Source of the DNA: Palsa-883 sp035486355
GTDB lineage: Bacteria; Pseudomonadota; Alphaproteobacteria; Acetobacterales; Acetobacteraceae
Length of the DNA stretch: 10,821 nt
Direction of reading: 5' to 3'
NCBI GenBank assembly: GCA_035486355.1
Contig: DATHNE010000094.1
Span: 1 to 10,821 of the forward strand
Below are positions 1-7,306 of this stretch, one piece after another; positions within the stretch are counted from its first letter, which is position 1, and each line of letters begins with the position of its first letter. A program made the position numbers and the translations under genes. Below the pieces are notes generated by a model that saw only the letters and a program-made list of their open reading frames with translations, did no database searches and was not told the DNA's origin.

Positions 1-1574
<1,574 letters not shown>

Positions 1575-1601
1575 CGACACGGCACTTGGGCTGTTAACGG
1601 C

Positions 1602-1664
1602 GCGGCCCCCGCTGCCCTTGCCCCCTTCGGCGTCGCCGGAGAGGGCGGGGGGAGCGGGGGCCGC
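1602..1664 (+). terminator. Long GC-rich hairpin after lon, possible terminator
   Basis: Positions 1602-1630 pair with 1636-1664 over 29 positions with two mismatches (1614/1652 and 1624/1642) and three G-U pairs, around a 5-base loop. The outer 12 pairs are perfect. Five further pairs can form at the base (1595-1599 with 1668-1672). It starts 28 bases after the lon stop. The flank (TTACGTTGAC) has no T-run, so it is not a textbook intrinsic terminator. A role in ending or stabilising the lon mRNA is inference from position and stem strength. Confidence 0.6.
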
Positions 1665-1669
1665 TTACG

Positions 1670-1699
1670 TTGACGAGGCCAAAGCCACACCCCTAGTGT
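1670..1699 (+). promoter_or_regulatory. Candidate promoter for hupB
   Basis: TTGACG at 1670-1675 is followed by an 18-base spacer and TAGTGT at 1694-1699, or a 17-base spacer and CTAGTG. The -35 matches the sigma-70 consensus at 5 of 6 positions, while the -10 is weak. It would start transcription near 1706 and leave a leader of about 85 bases before hupB. It sits at the foot of the long hairpin. HU genes usually have their own strong promoter, which fits, but the call rests on motif matching only. Confidence 0.4.
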
Positions 1700-1709
1700 C
1701 GCCGCCATT

Positions 1710-1730
1710 CTGGTCGGTCCCCTGGTCGGT
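1710..1730. repeat. 9-base tandem direct repeat in the hupB leader
   Basis: CTGGTCGGT occurs at 1710-1718 and again at 1722-1730, a 12-base period. It lies just downstream of the candidate hupB promoter, where a repressor site or an mRNA element could sit. No known operator is recognised, and the repeat is short enough to be chance. Confidence 0.5.
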
Positions 1731-1790
1731 TCTGGGGGAACGGCATCCGATAAACCAAGTCACCCGTGAATTGAAAAAAGGAAGTAGCCA

Positions 1791-2063
1791 GTGAACAAGA
1801 TGGAGCTGATCGCGGCTGTCGCCGACGGTACCGACCTGCCGCGCGCCAAGGCCACCGAGGTGGTGGACGCGCTGTTCGGTGCGATTGAAGGCGCTTTGAA
1901 GAAGAAGGAGGAGGTGCGCCTGGTTGGCTTCGGAACGTTCGCCACCTCCCACCGTGCCGCGACGACCGGCCGCAACCCGCGCACTGGCGAGGAGATGCAG
2001 ATTCCGGCGTCCACCTCGGTCAAGTTCAAGGCCGGCAAGGGCCTGAAGGACGCGGTTCAGTGA
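1791..2063 (+). CDS. hupB: DNA-binding protein HU
   Basis: HU is a small histone-like dimer that bends and compacts DNA in the nucleoid and assists replication, repair and transcription. The 90-residue product has the family's usual length. It has the N-terminal helical dimerisation region MNKMELIAAVA, the signature GFGTF at 46-50, and the DNA-binding beta-arm with GRNPRTGEE (60-68), where Pro63 is the residue that intercalates into DNA. The C-terminus ends KFKAGKGLKDAVQ. The start is GTG at 1791, preceded by AAGGAAG (1778-1784) six bases upstream; the next ATG, three codons in, would cut into the conserved N-terminus. It follows lon, a common arrangement in proteobacteria. HU and IHF are related, but the N-terminus and length favour HU. 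The gene is bracketed by two long hairpins. Confidence 0.97.
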   Translation: MNKMELIAAVADGTDLPRAKATEVVDALFGAIEGALKKKEEVRLVGFGTFATSHRAATTGRNPRTGEEMQIPASTSVKFKAGKGLKDAVQ

Positions 2064-2132
2064 TCTGCGATCGGTGATCGGTGATCGGGAGAGAACCGCC
2101 TGATCACCGATCACTGATCACGGGTCACCGAT
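2062..2132 (+). repeat. Tandem heptamer array forming a 23-bp hairpin between hupB and tRNA-Val
   Basis: Four heptamers run from 2062 (GATCTGC, GATCGGT, GATCGGT, GATCGGG), and four complementary-type heptamers run from 2102 (GATCACC, GATCACT, GATCACG, GGTCACC). Positions 2067-2089 pair with 2099-2121 at 22 of 23 positions, two of them G-U, around a 9-base loop. The array begins inside the hupB stop codon and ends at the base before tRNA-Val. Seven GATC sites fall within about 60 bases. No T-run follows, so this is more likely a 3'-end stabiliser or repeat element than a standard terminator. That function is inference. Confidence 0.85.
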
Positions 2133-2207
2133 GGGCGGTTAGCTCAGCGGTAGAGCGTCTCGTTTACACCGAGAGGGTCGGCGGTTCGAACCCGTCACCG
2201 CCCACCA
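2133..2207 (+). tRNA. tRNA-Val, anticodon UAC
   Basis: A complete cloverleaf of 75 bases can be drawn. The acceptor GGGCGGT (2133-2139) pairs with ACCGCCC (2197-2203), and A2204 is the discriminator base, followed by an encoded CCA at 2205-2207. The D-arm lies in TTAGCTCAGCGGTAGAGC. The anticodon stem TCTCG/CGAGA (2158-2162, 2170-2174) encloses the loop TTTACAC with anticodon TAC at 2165-2167, which reads GUA and related valine codons. The T-arm carries GGTTCGAAC. No promoter is apparent in the 69 bases after hupB, so it may be processed from a hupB transcript. A run of five T occurs 20 bases downstream (2228-2232) without a clear hairpin. Confidence 0.97.
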
Positions 2208-2239
2208 GGATGGCCGTGGCACACATGTTTTTGCGCGGC

Positions 2240-2268
2240 TTGACGGGGTAGGGGCGGCAGCCTAAACG
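2240..2268 (+). promoter_or_regulatory. Promoter for tRNA-Asp
   Basis: TTGACG (2240-2245), a 17-base spacer and TAAACG (2263-2268) match the sigma-70 layout well. Transcription would start near 2275, about a dozen bases before the tRNA. The stretch after the -10 (CTCCGCCC) is GC-rich, as in stable-RNA promoters under stringent control. The stringent-control link is known from other bacteria and is only inferred here. Confidence 0.65.
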
Positions 2269-2286
2269 CTCCGCCCTGCCTGCAAC

Positions 2287-2346
<60 letters not shown>

Positions 2347-2363
<17 letters not shown>

Positions 2364-2391
2364 GTCAGGCCCCGCGGCGTGCGCCAGTCAG
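2347..2391. repeat. Partial duplication of the tRNA-Asp 3' end
   Basis: The 11 bases GCGCCAGTCAG at 2358-2368, which include the encoded CCA of tRNA-Asp, recur exactly at 2381-2391, a 23-base shift. With the preceding CCCCG (2347-2351 and 2370-2374), 17 of 22 positions agree. This looks like a decayed tandem copy of the tRNA tail. It could also be an old attachment-site scar, but no integrase or element is present. Confidence 0.6.
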
Positions 2392-2427
2392 ACATCGTGT
2401 CAGCCTGATCGCCGCGCAGCGAATTTT

Positions 2428-2480
2428 GCACGCGGTTCCGACAAATTGCGGTCTTGTGGCCCTATAGCCGCACGCGGTTC
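2428..2480. repeat. 11-base direct repeat, 42 bases apart, around the candidate nuo promoter
   Basis: GCACGCGGTTC occurs at 2428-2438 and again at 2470-2480. The shift of 42 bases equals four turns of B-DNA, so both copies face the same side of the helix. The first abuts the candidate -35 box and the second covers the expected start point. The geometry resembles a pair of regulator sites, but no known operator is recognised. Confidence 0.55.
2438..2467 (+). promoter_or_regulatory. Candidate promoter for the nuo operon
   Basis: CCGACA (2438-2443) is followed by an 18-base spacer and CTATAG (2462-2467). The -10 is the best A/T-rich hexamer in the 196-base gap, and the -35 shares 4 of 6 bases with the consensus. 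Transcription would start near 2474, giving a leader of about 85 bases. This gap is the only space upstream of nuoA large enough for a promoter. Read-through from the tRNA-Asp promoter is an alternative. Confidence 0.4.
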
Positions 2481-2500
2481 TTGGGGGTAATGTCCGGCTC

Positions 2501-2560
2501 ATGTTGCAGCGCGGCGGGATCACCGTTATGGCGCTGCCGCGGAATGACGGGAACGTGTGA
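2501..2560 (+). CDS. Possible 19-codon leader ORF upstream of nuoA
   Basis: An ATG at 2501 opens a frame of 19 codons reading MLQRGGITVMALPRNDGNV. Its TGA (2558-2560) shares one base with the nuoA ATG (TGATG), the classic layout for coupled translation. A second in-frame ATG lies at 2528. The ribosome site is poor: a run of five G lies 13 bases upstream. A perfect 7-bp hairpin (2506-2512 with 2531-2537) sits inside the frame. I do not recognise the peptide. It may be a chance frame in the leader. Confidence 0.25.
   Translation: MLQRGGITVMALPRNDGNV
2506..2537 (+). promoter_or_regulatory. Hairpin in the nuoA 5' leader
   Basis: GCAGCGC (2506-2512) pairs perfectly with GCGCTGC (2531-2537) around an 18-base loop, ending 22 bases before the nuoA start. 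It leaves the nuoA ribosome site (GGGA, 2549-2552) free. A role in mRNA stability or in coupling with the short leader frame is possible but unproven. Confidence 0.4.
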
Positions 2561-2925
2561 TGCAGCCTGTGCTCGCGGGATACCTGCCCATCCTGGTGTT
2601 CATTGTCATCGCCGGCGGGATCGCCACCGCGATGATCGGAGGGTCGCTGCTCGCCGCGCGGCAGAAGCCCTATGCCGAGAAGCTGTCGGCCTATGAATGC
2701 GGGTTCGAGGCGTTTGATGATGCACGCCGGCGCTTCGATGTGCGGTACTACCTGGTTGCTATCTTGTTCATCATCTTCGATCTGGAAGTCGCGTTTTTGT
2801 TCCCTTGGGCGGTCAGCCTGAAGCAGATCGGTGTGTTCGGCTTTCTGTCGATGGTTGGCTTCCTTGGTGTGCTGACCGTGGGTTTTGTCTACGAGTGGTG
2901 CAAAGGCGCGCTGGAGTGGGAGTGA
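2560..2925 (+). CDS. nuoA: NADH-quinone oxidoreductase subunit A
   Basis: NuoA is the small inner-membrane subunit (ND3 in mitochondria) that seals the quinone-binding region where the peripheral arm meets the membrane arm of complex I. The 121-residue product has three membrane segments, about 9-32, 62-84 and 90-111. Between the first two lies the conserved loop with YECGFE (Cys47, the counterpart of the ND3 loop cysteine exposed in the deactive mitochondrial enzyme). The second segment begins with RFDVRYYLVAILFIIFDLE and carries acidic Asp74 and Glu76. ATG 2560 is chosen, with GGGA seven bases upstream; the GTG directly before it would add one residue. It is the first gene of the nuo operon, followed by nuoB after four bases. 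Confidence 0.97.
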   Translation: MQPVLAGYLPILVFIVIAGGIATAMIGGSLLAARQKPYAEKLSAYECGFEAFDDARRRFDVRYYLVAILFIIFDLEVAFLFPWAVSLKQIGVFGFLSMVGFLGVLTVGFVYEWCKGALEWE

Positions 2926-2929
2926 GGGC

Positions 2930-3496
2930 ATGAACGACTCGCCCGCTATGGCCCAGGGAATTGCCTGGAATCGTGATGCACTGCCACCGGGGCCGGAACA
3001 GGACGCGGTGGTCAAGGGCATCACCGGCGAGATCGCCGACAAAGGGTTCATCGTCGCCAATCTCGACAAGGTGGTGAACTGGGCGCGGACCGGGAGCCTG
3101 TGGCCGATGACGTTCGGGCTGGCGTGCTGCGCGGTCGAGATGATCCACGCCTATATGCCGCGCTACGATCTGGATCGGATGGGGATCATTCCGCGTGCCT
3201 CGCCACGGCAGAGCGACGTGATGATCGTGGCCGGCACGTTAACCAACAAGATGGCGCCAGCGCTTCGGAAAGTCTACGACCAAATGCCGGAGCCGCGCTG
3301 GGTGATCAGCATGGGCAGCTGCGCCAATGGCGGCGGCTACTACCATTACTCGTATGCGATCGTACGCGGCTGCGACCGCGTGGTGCCGGTAGATGTGTAT
3401 GTGCCCGGCTGTCCGCCGACGGCGGAGGCGCTGGTCTACGGGATCATGCAGTTGCAGAAGAAGATCAGGCGGACAGGGACGATTCTGCGTGGCTGA
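2930..3496 (+). CDS. nuoB: NADH-quinone oxidoreductase subunit B (cluster N2)
   Basis: NuoB (PSST/NDUFS7) carries the terminal [4Fe-4S] cluster N2, which hands electrons to ubiquinone at the interface with NuoD. The 188-residue product has all four ligands: the adjacent pair Cys66-Cys67 in GLACCAVEM, Cys131 in MGSCANGGGYYHYSY and Cys161 in VPGCPPTAEAL. The middle section, PRASPRQSDVMIVAGTLTNKMAP, is typical of the family. ATG 2930 is preferred because GGGAG (2918-2922) lies seven bases upstream and it follows the nuoA stop by four bases; the frame runs 15 codons further up into nuoA. The first 35 residues are variable. The 3' end overlaps nuoC by eight bases, so the two are probably translated in a coupled way. 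Confidence 0.98.
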   Translation: MNDSPAMAQGIAWNRDALPPGPEQDAVVKGITGEIADKGFIVANLDKVVNWARTGSLWPMTFGLACCAVEMIHAYMPRYDLDRMGIIPRASPRQSDVMIVAGTLTNKMAPALRKVYDQMPEPRWVISMGSCANGGGYYHYSYAIVRGCDRVVPVDVYVPGCPPTAEALVYGIMQLQKKIRRTGTILRG

Positions 3497-4139
3497 GGCA
3501 ACCGCACCACCACCGGCGCCAGCACCCACGACGGCCGAGCTGCTCGCGTCCGCGGTGGCGACGCTGCCGGGTGTGATGGCAACGCGCGTCGCGCTGGGCG
3601 AGGTGATTGCCGATGCCGGCCGTGATGGCCTCGTTTCGCTGATGACGGCGTTGCGGGACGATCCGCGCTTCGCGTTCGAGCAGATGATGGATCTGTGCGG
3701 CGTGGACTGGCCGGATCGCACCGAGCGATTCGATGTTGTCTACAATCTGCTGTCGGTGTCGCTGAACCAGCGGCTGCGGGTAATCGTGACCACCGATGAA
3801 ACGATACCGGTGCCATCGGTGCATGAGATATGGCCGGTGGCGACCTGGTGGGAACGCGAGGCCTGGGATCTGTTCGGCATCGTGTTCTCCGGTCAGCCCG
3901 ACCTGCGGCGAATCCTCACCGATTATGGCTTTGAGGGGCATCCGCTGCGCAAGGACTTCCCGCTGACCGGCTATGTCGAGGTACGTTACGACGAGGACCG
4001 CAAGGCGGTGGTCTACGAGCCGGTGAAGCTGGTGCAGGATTTCCGCAACTTCGACTTCGTTTCGCCTTGGGAAGCGATGCTGACGCTGCCGGGTGACGAG
4101 AAGGTGCATGCCGAACGTGCCACCGGGGGCAAGGGTTAG
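3489..4139 (+). CDS. nuoC: NADH-quinone oxidoreductase subunit C (30 kDa)
   Basis: NuoC (NDUFS3) is a cofactor-free structural subunit of the connecting arm, bound to NuoD and NuoI. The 216-residue product carries the 30-kDa subunit signature EREAWDLFGIVFSG (122-135), followed by QPDLRRILTDYGFEGHPLRKDFPLTG and the closing VYEPVKLVQDFRNFDFVSPWE. Residue 136 is Gln where the family normally has His (GHPDLRR). The start is GTG 3489, inside the last codons of nuoB, with AGGGA (3475-3479) nine bases upstream. The next ATG (3578) would remove about 29 residues of the N-terminal domain. The N-terminus has an Ala/Pro-rich stretch (residues 5-13). It is a separate gene, unlike the NuoCD fusion of E. 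coli. Confidence 0.97.
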   Translation: MAEATAPPPAPAPTTAELLASAVATLPGVMATRVALGEVIADAGRDGLVSLMTALRDDPRFAFEQMMDLCGVDWPDRTERFDVVYNLLSVSLNQRLRVIVTTDETIPVPSVHEIWPVATWWEREAWDLFGIVFSGQPDLRRILTDYGFEGHPLRKDFPLTGYVEVRYDEDRKAVVYEPVKLVQDFRNFDFVSPWEAMLTLPGDEKVHAERATGGKG

Positions 4140-4143
4140 GCAC

Positions 4144-5352
4144 ATGAGCGAGACGACGGTACCCGAGAAGGGCCTGACCACGATCGAGGTCGACAGCCAC
4201 GCGCTCAATTTCGGACCGCAGCACCCCGCCGCGCACGGTGTGCTGCGATTGATCCTAGAACTCGATGGCGAGGTCGTGGAGCGCGCCGATCCGCATATCG
4301 GTCTGCTGCATCGCGGCACTGAGAAGCTGATCGAATACAAGAGCTACATCCAGGCCGTGCCGTATTTCGACCGGCTCGATTACGTCTCGCCGATGTGCGA
4401 GGAGCACGCCTTCGCCCTGGCGACCGAGACGCTGCTGGGTATCGTGGCGCCGGATCGCGGCCAGTGGATCCGCGTGCTGTTCGCCGAGATCACGCGGGTG
4501 CTGAACCACCTGCTCAATCTGACCACCTATGCGCTGGATGTCGGCGCCATCACGCCAAGCCTGTGGGGCTTTGAGGAGCGTGAGAAGCTGATGGAGTTCC
4601 ATGAGGCCGCCTGTGGTGCGCGCCTGCATGCGAACTATTTCCGGCCGGGCGGGGTGGCGAAGGATTTGCCAGCGGGGCTGACCGATCGGATTGGCGAATG
4701 GGCCGAGACCTTTCCGAAATTCATTGATGACCTGGAAGAGTTGCTGACCGCCAATCGCATCTGGAAGCAGCGCACCGTTGATATCGGCGTGATGAGCCCG
4801 GAAGAGGCGCTGGCCTGGGGCTTTTCGGGTCCCTGCATTCGTGCCTCGGGCATTCCGTGGGACCTGCGCAAGTCGCGGCCCTATGACAAATACGCCGAGG
4901 TGGATTTCAAGGTCCCAGTTACGCGCAACGGCGACTGCTATGACCGCTACCTGGTTCGCCTTGCCGAGATGCGCGAGAGCGTGAAAATCATCCAGCAGTG
5001 CCTGGTGAAGATGAAGCCAGGGCCGGTAAAGGTGCAGGATCACAAGATCTCGCCGCCGACGCGTGGCGAGATGAAGCGCTCGATGGAAGCGCTGATCCAT
5101 CACTTCAAGCTGTACACCGAGGGATACCACGTGCCGGCAGGGGCAACCTACACCGTGGTGGAAAGCCCAAAGGGCGAGTTCGGCGTGTATCTGGTGGCGG
5201 ACGGGTCAAACCGGCCGTATCGCTGCAAGATCCGCGCGACCGGATTCGCGCATCTGCAGGCAACCGAAGTGTTGTCGAAACGGCACATGCTGGCCGATGT
5301 CTGCGCGATCATCGGATCGCTGGATGTCGTGTTCGGCGAGATCGACAGGTAG
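4144..5352 (+). CDS. nuoD: NADH-quinone oxidoreductase subunit D (49 kDa)
   Basis: NuoD (NDUFS2) descends from the large subunit of [NiFe] hydrogenases and forms most of the quinone headgroup pocket opposite cluster N2. The 402-residue product has FGPQHPAAHGVLR (23-35) near the N-terminus. His31 and Tyr80 (in YFDRLDYVSPM) are 49 residues apart, as are His59 and Tyr108 of the bovine subunit, which bind the quinone headgroup. Other family blocks are GLLHRGTEKL, NGDCYDRYLVR and the C-terminal SLDVVFGEIDR. The hydrogenase nickel-ligand cysteines are not kept, as expected. ATG 4144 starts four bases after nuoC, with AAGGG (4131-4135) eight bases upstream. nuoE begins two bases after the stop. Confidence 0.98.
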   Translation: MSETTVPEKGLTTIEVDSHALNFGPQHPAAHGVLRLILELDGEVVERADPHIGLLHRGTEKLIEYKSYIQAVPYFDRLDYVSPMCEEHAFALATETLLGIVAPDRGQWIRVLFAEITRVLNHLLNLTTYALDVGAITPSLWGFEEREKLMEFHEAACGARLHANYFRPGGVAKDLPAGLTDRIGEWAETFPKFIDDLEELLTANRIWKQRTVDIGVMSPEEALAWGFSGPCIRASGIPWDLRKSRPYDKYAEVDFKVPVTRNGDCYDRYLVRLAEMRESVKIIQQCLVKMKPGPVKVQDHKISPPTRGEMKRSMEALIHHFKLYTEGYHVPAGATYTVVESPKGEFGVYLVADGSNRPYRCKIRATGFAHLQATEVLSKRHMLADVCAIIGSLDVVFGEIDR

Positions 5353-5354
5353 CC

Positions 5355-5993
5355 ATGGCCGAGACCAGCACGGCGGCGTTCGCCCAGCCAACCGAGTTCG
5401 CGTTCGACGCGGAGAGCAATGCCGCGATCGAAACGGTGCTTGCCAGGTATCCCGCGGGCCGGCAGGCGAGCGGTGTCATCCCGCTGCTGGATATCGTGCA
5501 GCGGCAGATGAAGCGGCAGACCGGCAGCGCCTGGGTACCGCGCGTGGCGATGGATGTGGTGGCAAAGCGGCTGGGGATGGCGCCGATTCGTGTCTACGAG
5601 GTCGTGACATTCTATTTCATGTTCAATACGAAACCGATCGGCAGGTACCACTTGCAGCTCTGCACCACGACGCCGTGTTGGTTGCGTGGGTCCGATGACG
5701 TGGTGAAGGCGTGCCGTGATGCGACGGGCATTCAGTCCTTTGGCGAAACTAGCGCTGACGGGCTGTTCACCATGACGGAGGTGGAATGCGTGGGCGCCTG
5801 CGCGAACGCGCCGATCCTGCAGGTGGATGACGATTTCTATGAGGACATGGACGCGGAGCGGACCAAGGTGCTGATCGAGGCGTTGAAGCGCGGTGAGGTG
5901 CCGAAGCCGGGCTCGATGAGCGGCCGGCAGACATCCGCGCCCGAGGGTGGACCGACCACATTGACCACGCTCACATTCCCGGCCGGAGAGTAG
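5355..5993 (+). CDS. nuoE: NADH-quinone oxidoreductase subunit E (24 kDa, cluster N1a)
   Basis: NuoE (NDUFV2) is a thioredoxin-like subunit of the NADH-oxidising module carrying the [2Fe-2S] cluster N1a next to the FMN of NuoF. The 212-residue product shows the ligands Cys103 and Cys108 in CTTTPC and Cys145 and Cys149 in CVGAC. A helical N-terminal region (about 15-85) includes VYEVVTFYFMFN. The C-terminus from about residue 181 is a low-complexity tail rich in Pro, Gly, Ser and Thr, beyond the thioredoxin-like fold. ATG 5355 is two bases after the nuoD stop, with a weak AGG (5347-5349) five bases upstream, so translation is probably coupled to nuoD. The frame is open far upstream, but that part lies wholly inside nuoD. 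Confidence 0.97.
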   Translation: MAETSTAAFAQPTEFAFDAESNAAIETVLARYPAGRQASGVIPLLDIVQRQMKRQTGSAWVPRVAMDVVAKRLGMAPIRVYEVVTFYFMFNTKPIGRYHLQLCTTTPCWLRGSDDVVKACRDATGIQSFGETSADGLFTMTEVECVGACANAPILQVDDDFYEDMDAERTKVLIEALKRGEVPKPGSMSGRQTSAPEGGPTTLTTLTFPAGE

Positions 5994-5996
5994 GCG

Positions 5997-7298
5997 ATGC
6001 TGGCGGACAAGGATCGCATCTTCACCAATCTCTATGGCCAGCATGACTGGCGGCTGGTCGGTGCGCGGGCGCGTGGTGACTGGGACAACACCAAGGCGAT
6101 CCTGGACGTGGGCCGCGACAAGATCATCGATGAGATGAAGGCGTCTGGGCTGCGTGGACGCGGTGGCGCTGGTTTTCCAACCGGATTGAAATGGTCGTTC
6201 ATGCCGAAGCAATCCGACGGGCGGCCGGCCTATCTGATTGTCAACGCGGATGAGAGCGAGCCGGGCACCTGCAAGGACCGTGACATCCTGCGGCATGACC
6301 CGCACAAGCTGATCGAAGGTTGCCTGGTCGCGAGCTTCGCGATGGGCGCGCATACCAGCTACATCTATATCCGCGGCGAGTTCTACAACGAGGCTTGCAA
6401 TCTGCAGACAGCGATCGACGAGGCCTATGCGGCCGGGCTGATCGGCAAGAATGCGTGCGGCAGCGGCTGGGATTTCGATCTGTATGTGCACCGGGGCGCC
6501 GGCGCGTATATCTGCGGCGAGGAGACCGGGCTGCTGGAAAGCCTGGAAGGCAAGAAGGGCATGCCGCGGCTGAAGCCGCCGTTCCCGGCGGCGATGGGTC
6601 TGTATGGTTGCCCGTCCACGGTGAACAATGTCGAAAGCATCGCGGTGGCACCGACCATCATGCGCCGCGGTGCCGCGTGGTTCACCGCGCTGGGGCGGCC
6701 GCAGAACACCGGCACCAAGCTGTTCTGCATTTCCGGTCATGTGAATAAGCCGTGCAACGTCGAGGAAGAGCTCGGCATTCCGTTGCGTGAGCTGATCGAC
6801 AAATATTGCGGCGGCGTGCGCGGCGGGTGGGACAATCTGCTCGCGGTAATTCCGGGCGGCGCCTCGGTGCCGGTGCTACCGAAGAGCATCTGCGATGAGA
6901 TCCTGATGGATTTCGACAGCCTGCGCGCAGTTCGTTCCGGACTTGGCACCGCCGCGGTGATCGTGATGGACAAGTCCACCGACATCATCAAGGCCATCGC
7001 TCGGCTGTCCCAGTTCTACAAGCACGAGAGCTGCGGGCAGTGTACGCCGTGCCGTGAGGGCACCGGCTGGATGATGCGCGTGATGAACCGCATGGTGCAG
7101 GGTCGCGCCGAAATCGGCGAGATCGACACGCTGGAGCAGGTGACGCGCCAGGTGGAAGGCCACACGATCTGTGCGCTGGGCGACGCGGCGGCATGGCCGA
7201 TCCAGGGATTGATTCGGCACTTCAGGCCCGAAATGGAAGCGCGCATCACGGCCTACAAGGCACGTGCGGCGCAGCCGGTCGCGATGGCGGCGGAGTAG
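5997..7298 (+). CDS. nuoF: NADH-quinone oxidoreductase subunit F (51 kDa, FMN and cluster N3)
   Basis: NuoF (NDUFV1) binds NADH and FMN and takes the hydride that starts electron flow in complex I. The 433-residue product has the FMN/NADH glycine-rich motif GRGGAGFPTG (54-63), NADESEPGTCKDR (83-95), and a second nucleotide motif GAGAYICGEETGLLES (167-182). The N3 [4Fe-4S] ligands are Cys346, Cys349 and Cys352 in ESCGQCTPCREG, and Cys392. The spacing of 40 between the last two is like the mitochondrial protein and one shorter than in E. coli. Residue 178 is Gly where the family normally has Ala (GEETAL). ATG 5997 is three bases after nuoE, with GGAG (5985-5988) eight bases upstream. The last 13 codons overlap an open nuoG frame, but the nuoG start lies downstream. 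Confidence 0.98.
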   Translation: MLADKDRIFTNLYGQHDWRLVGARARGDWDNTKAILDVGRDKIIDEMKASGLRGRGGAGFPTGLKWSFMPKQSDGRPAYLIVNADESEPGTCKDRDILRHDPHKLIEGCLVASFAMGAHTSYIYIRGEFYNEACNLQTAIDEAYAAGLIGKNACGSGWDFDLYVHRGAGAYICGEETGLLESLEGKKGMPRLKPPFPAAMGLYGCPSTVNNVESIAVAPTIMRRGAAWFTALGRPQNTGTKLFCISGHVNKPCNVEEELGIPLRELIDKYCGGVRGGWDNLLAVIPGGASVPVLPKSICDEILMDFDSLRAVRSGLGTAAVIVMDKSTDIIKAIARLSQFYKHESCGQCTPCREGTGWMMRVMNRMVQGRAEIGEIDTLEQVTRQVEGHTICALGDAAAWPIQGLIRHFRPEMEARITAYKARAAQPVAMAAE

Positions 7299-7306
7299 CG
7301 CGATGG
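7285..7306 (+). repeat. 22-base repeat, copy 1, nuoF/nuoG junction
   Basis: This stretch is identical over all 22 positions to 9329-9350. It holds, in the same register, the final Ala-Ala-Glu codons and TAG of the upstream gene, the GGAG ribosome site (7292-7295), a CGCG gap and the ATG plus one base of nuoG. Confidence 0.95.

Noticed and set aside
1643..1660. Possible G-quadruplex in the G-rich arm of the lon/hupB hairpin
   Set aside because: Only three separable runs of three or more G are present (the six-G run cannot be split with a loop into two GGG). The long hairpin is the better explanation.
2557..2559. GTG as nuoA start
   Set aside because: It adds a single residue; the adjacent ATG at 2560 has a good GGGA seven bases upstream and overlaps a leader stop.
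2454..2696. Plus-strand 80-codon frame overlapping the nuoA leader and start
   Set aside because: It overlaps half of nuoA in another frame, has only a TTG or poorly placed ATG start, and its product is low-quality Cys/Arg-rich sequence.
5148..6740. 530-codon minus-strand frame opposite nuoD-nuoF, and a 368-codon one opposite lon (474-1580)
   Set aside because: Long antisense frames are expected in GC-rich genes with biased third positions. The products are rich in His, Arg, Gln and Leu with no recognisable domain, and the sense genes are certain.
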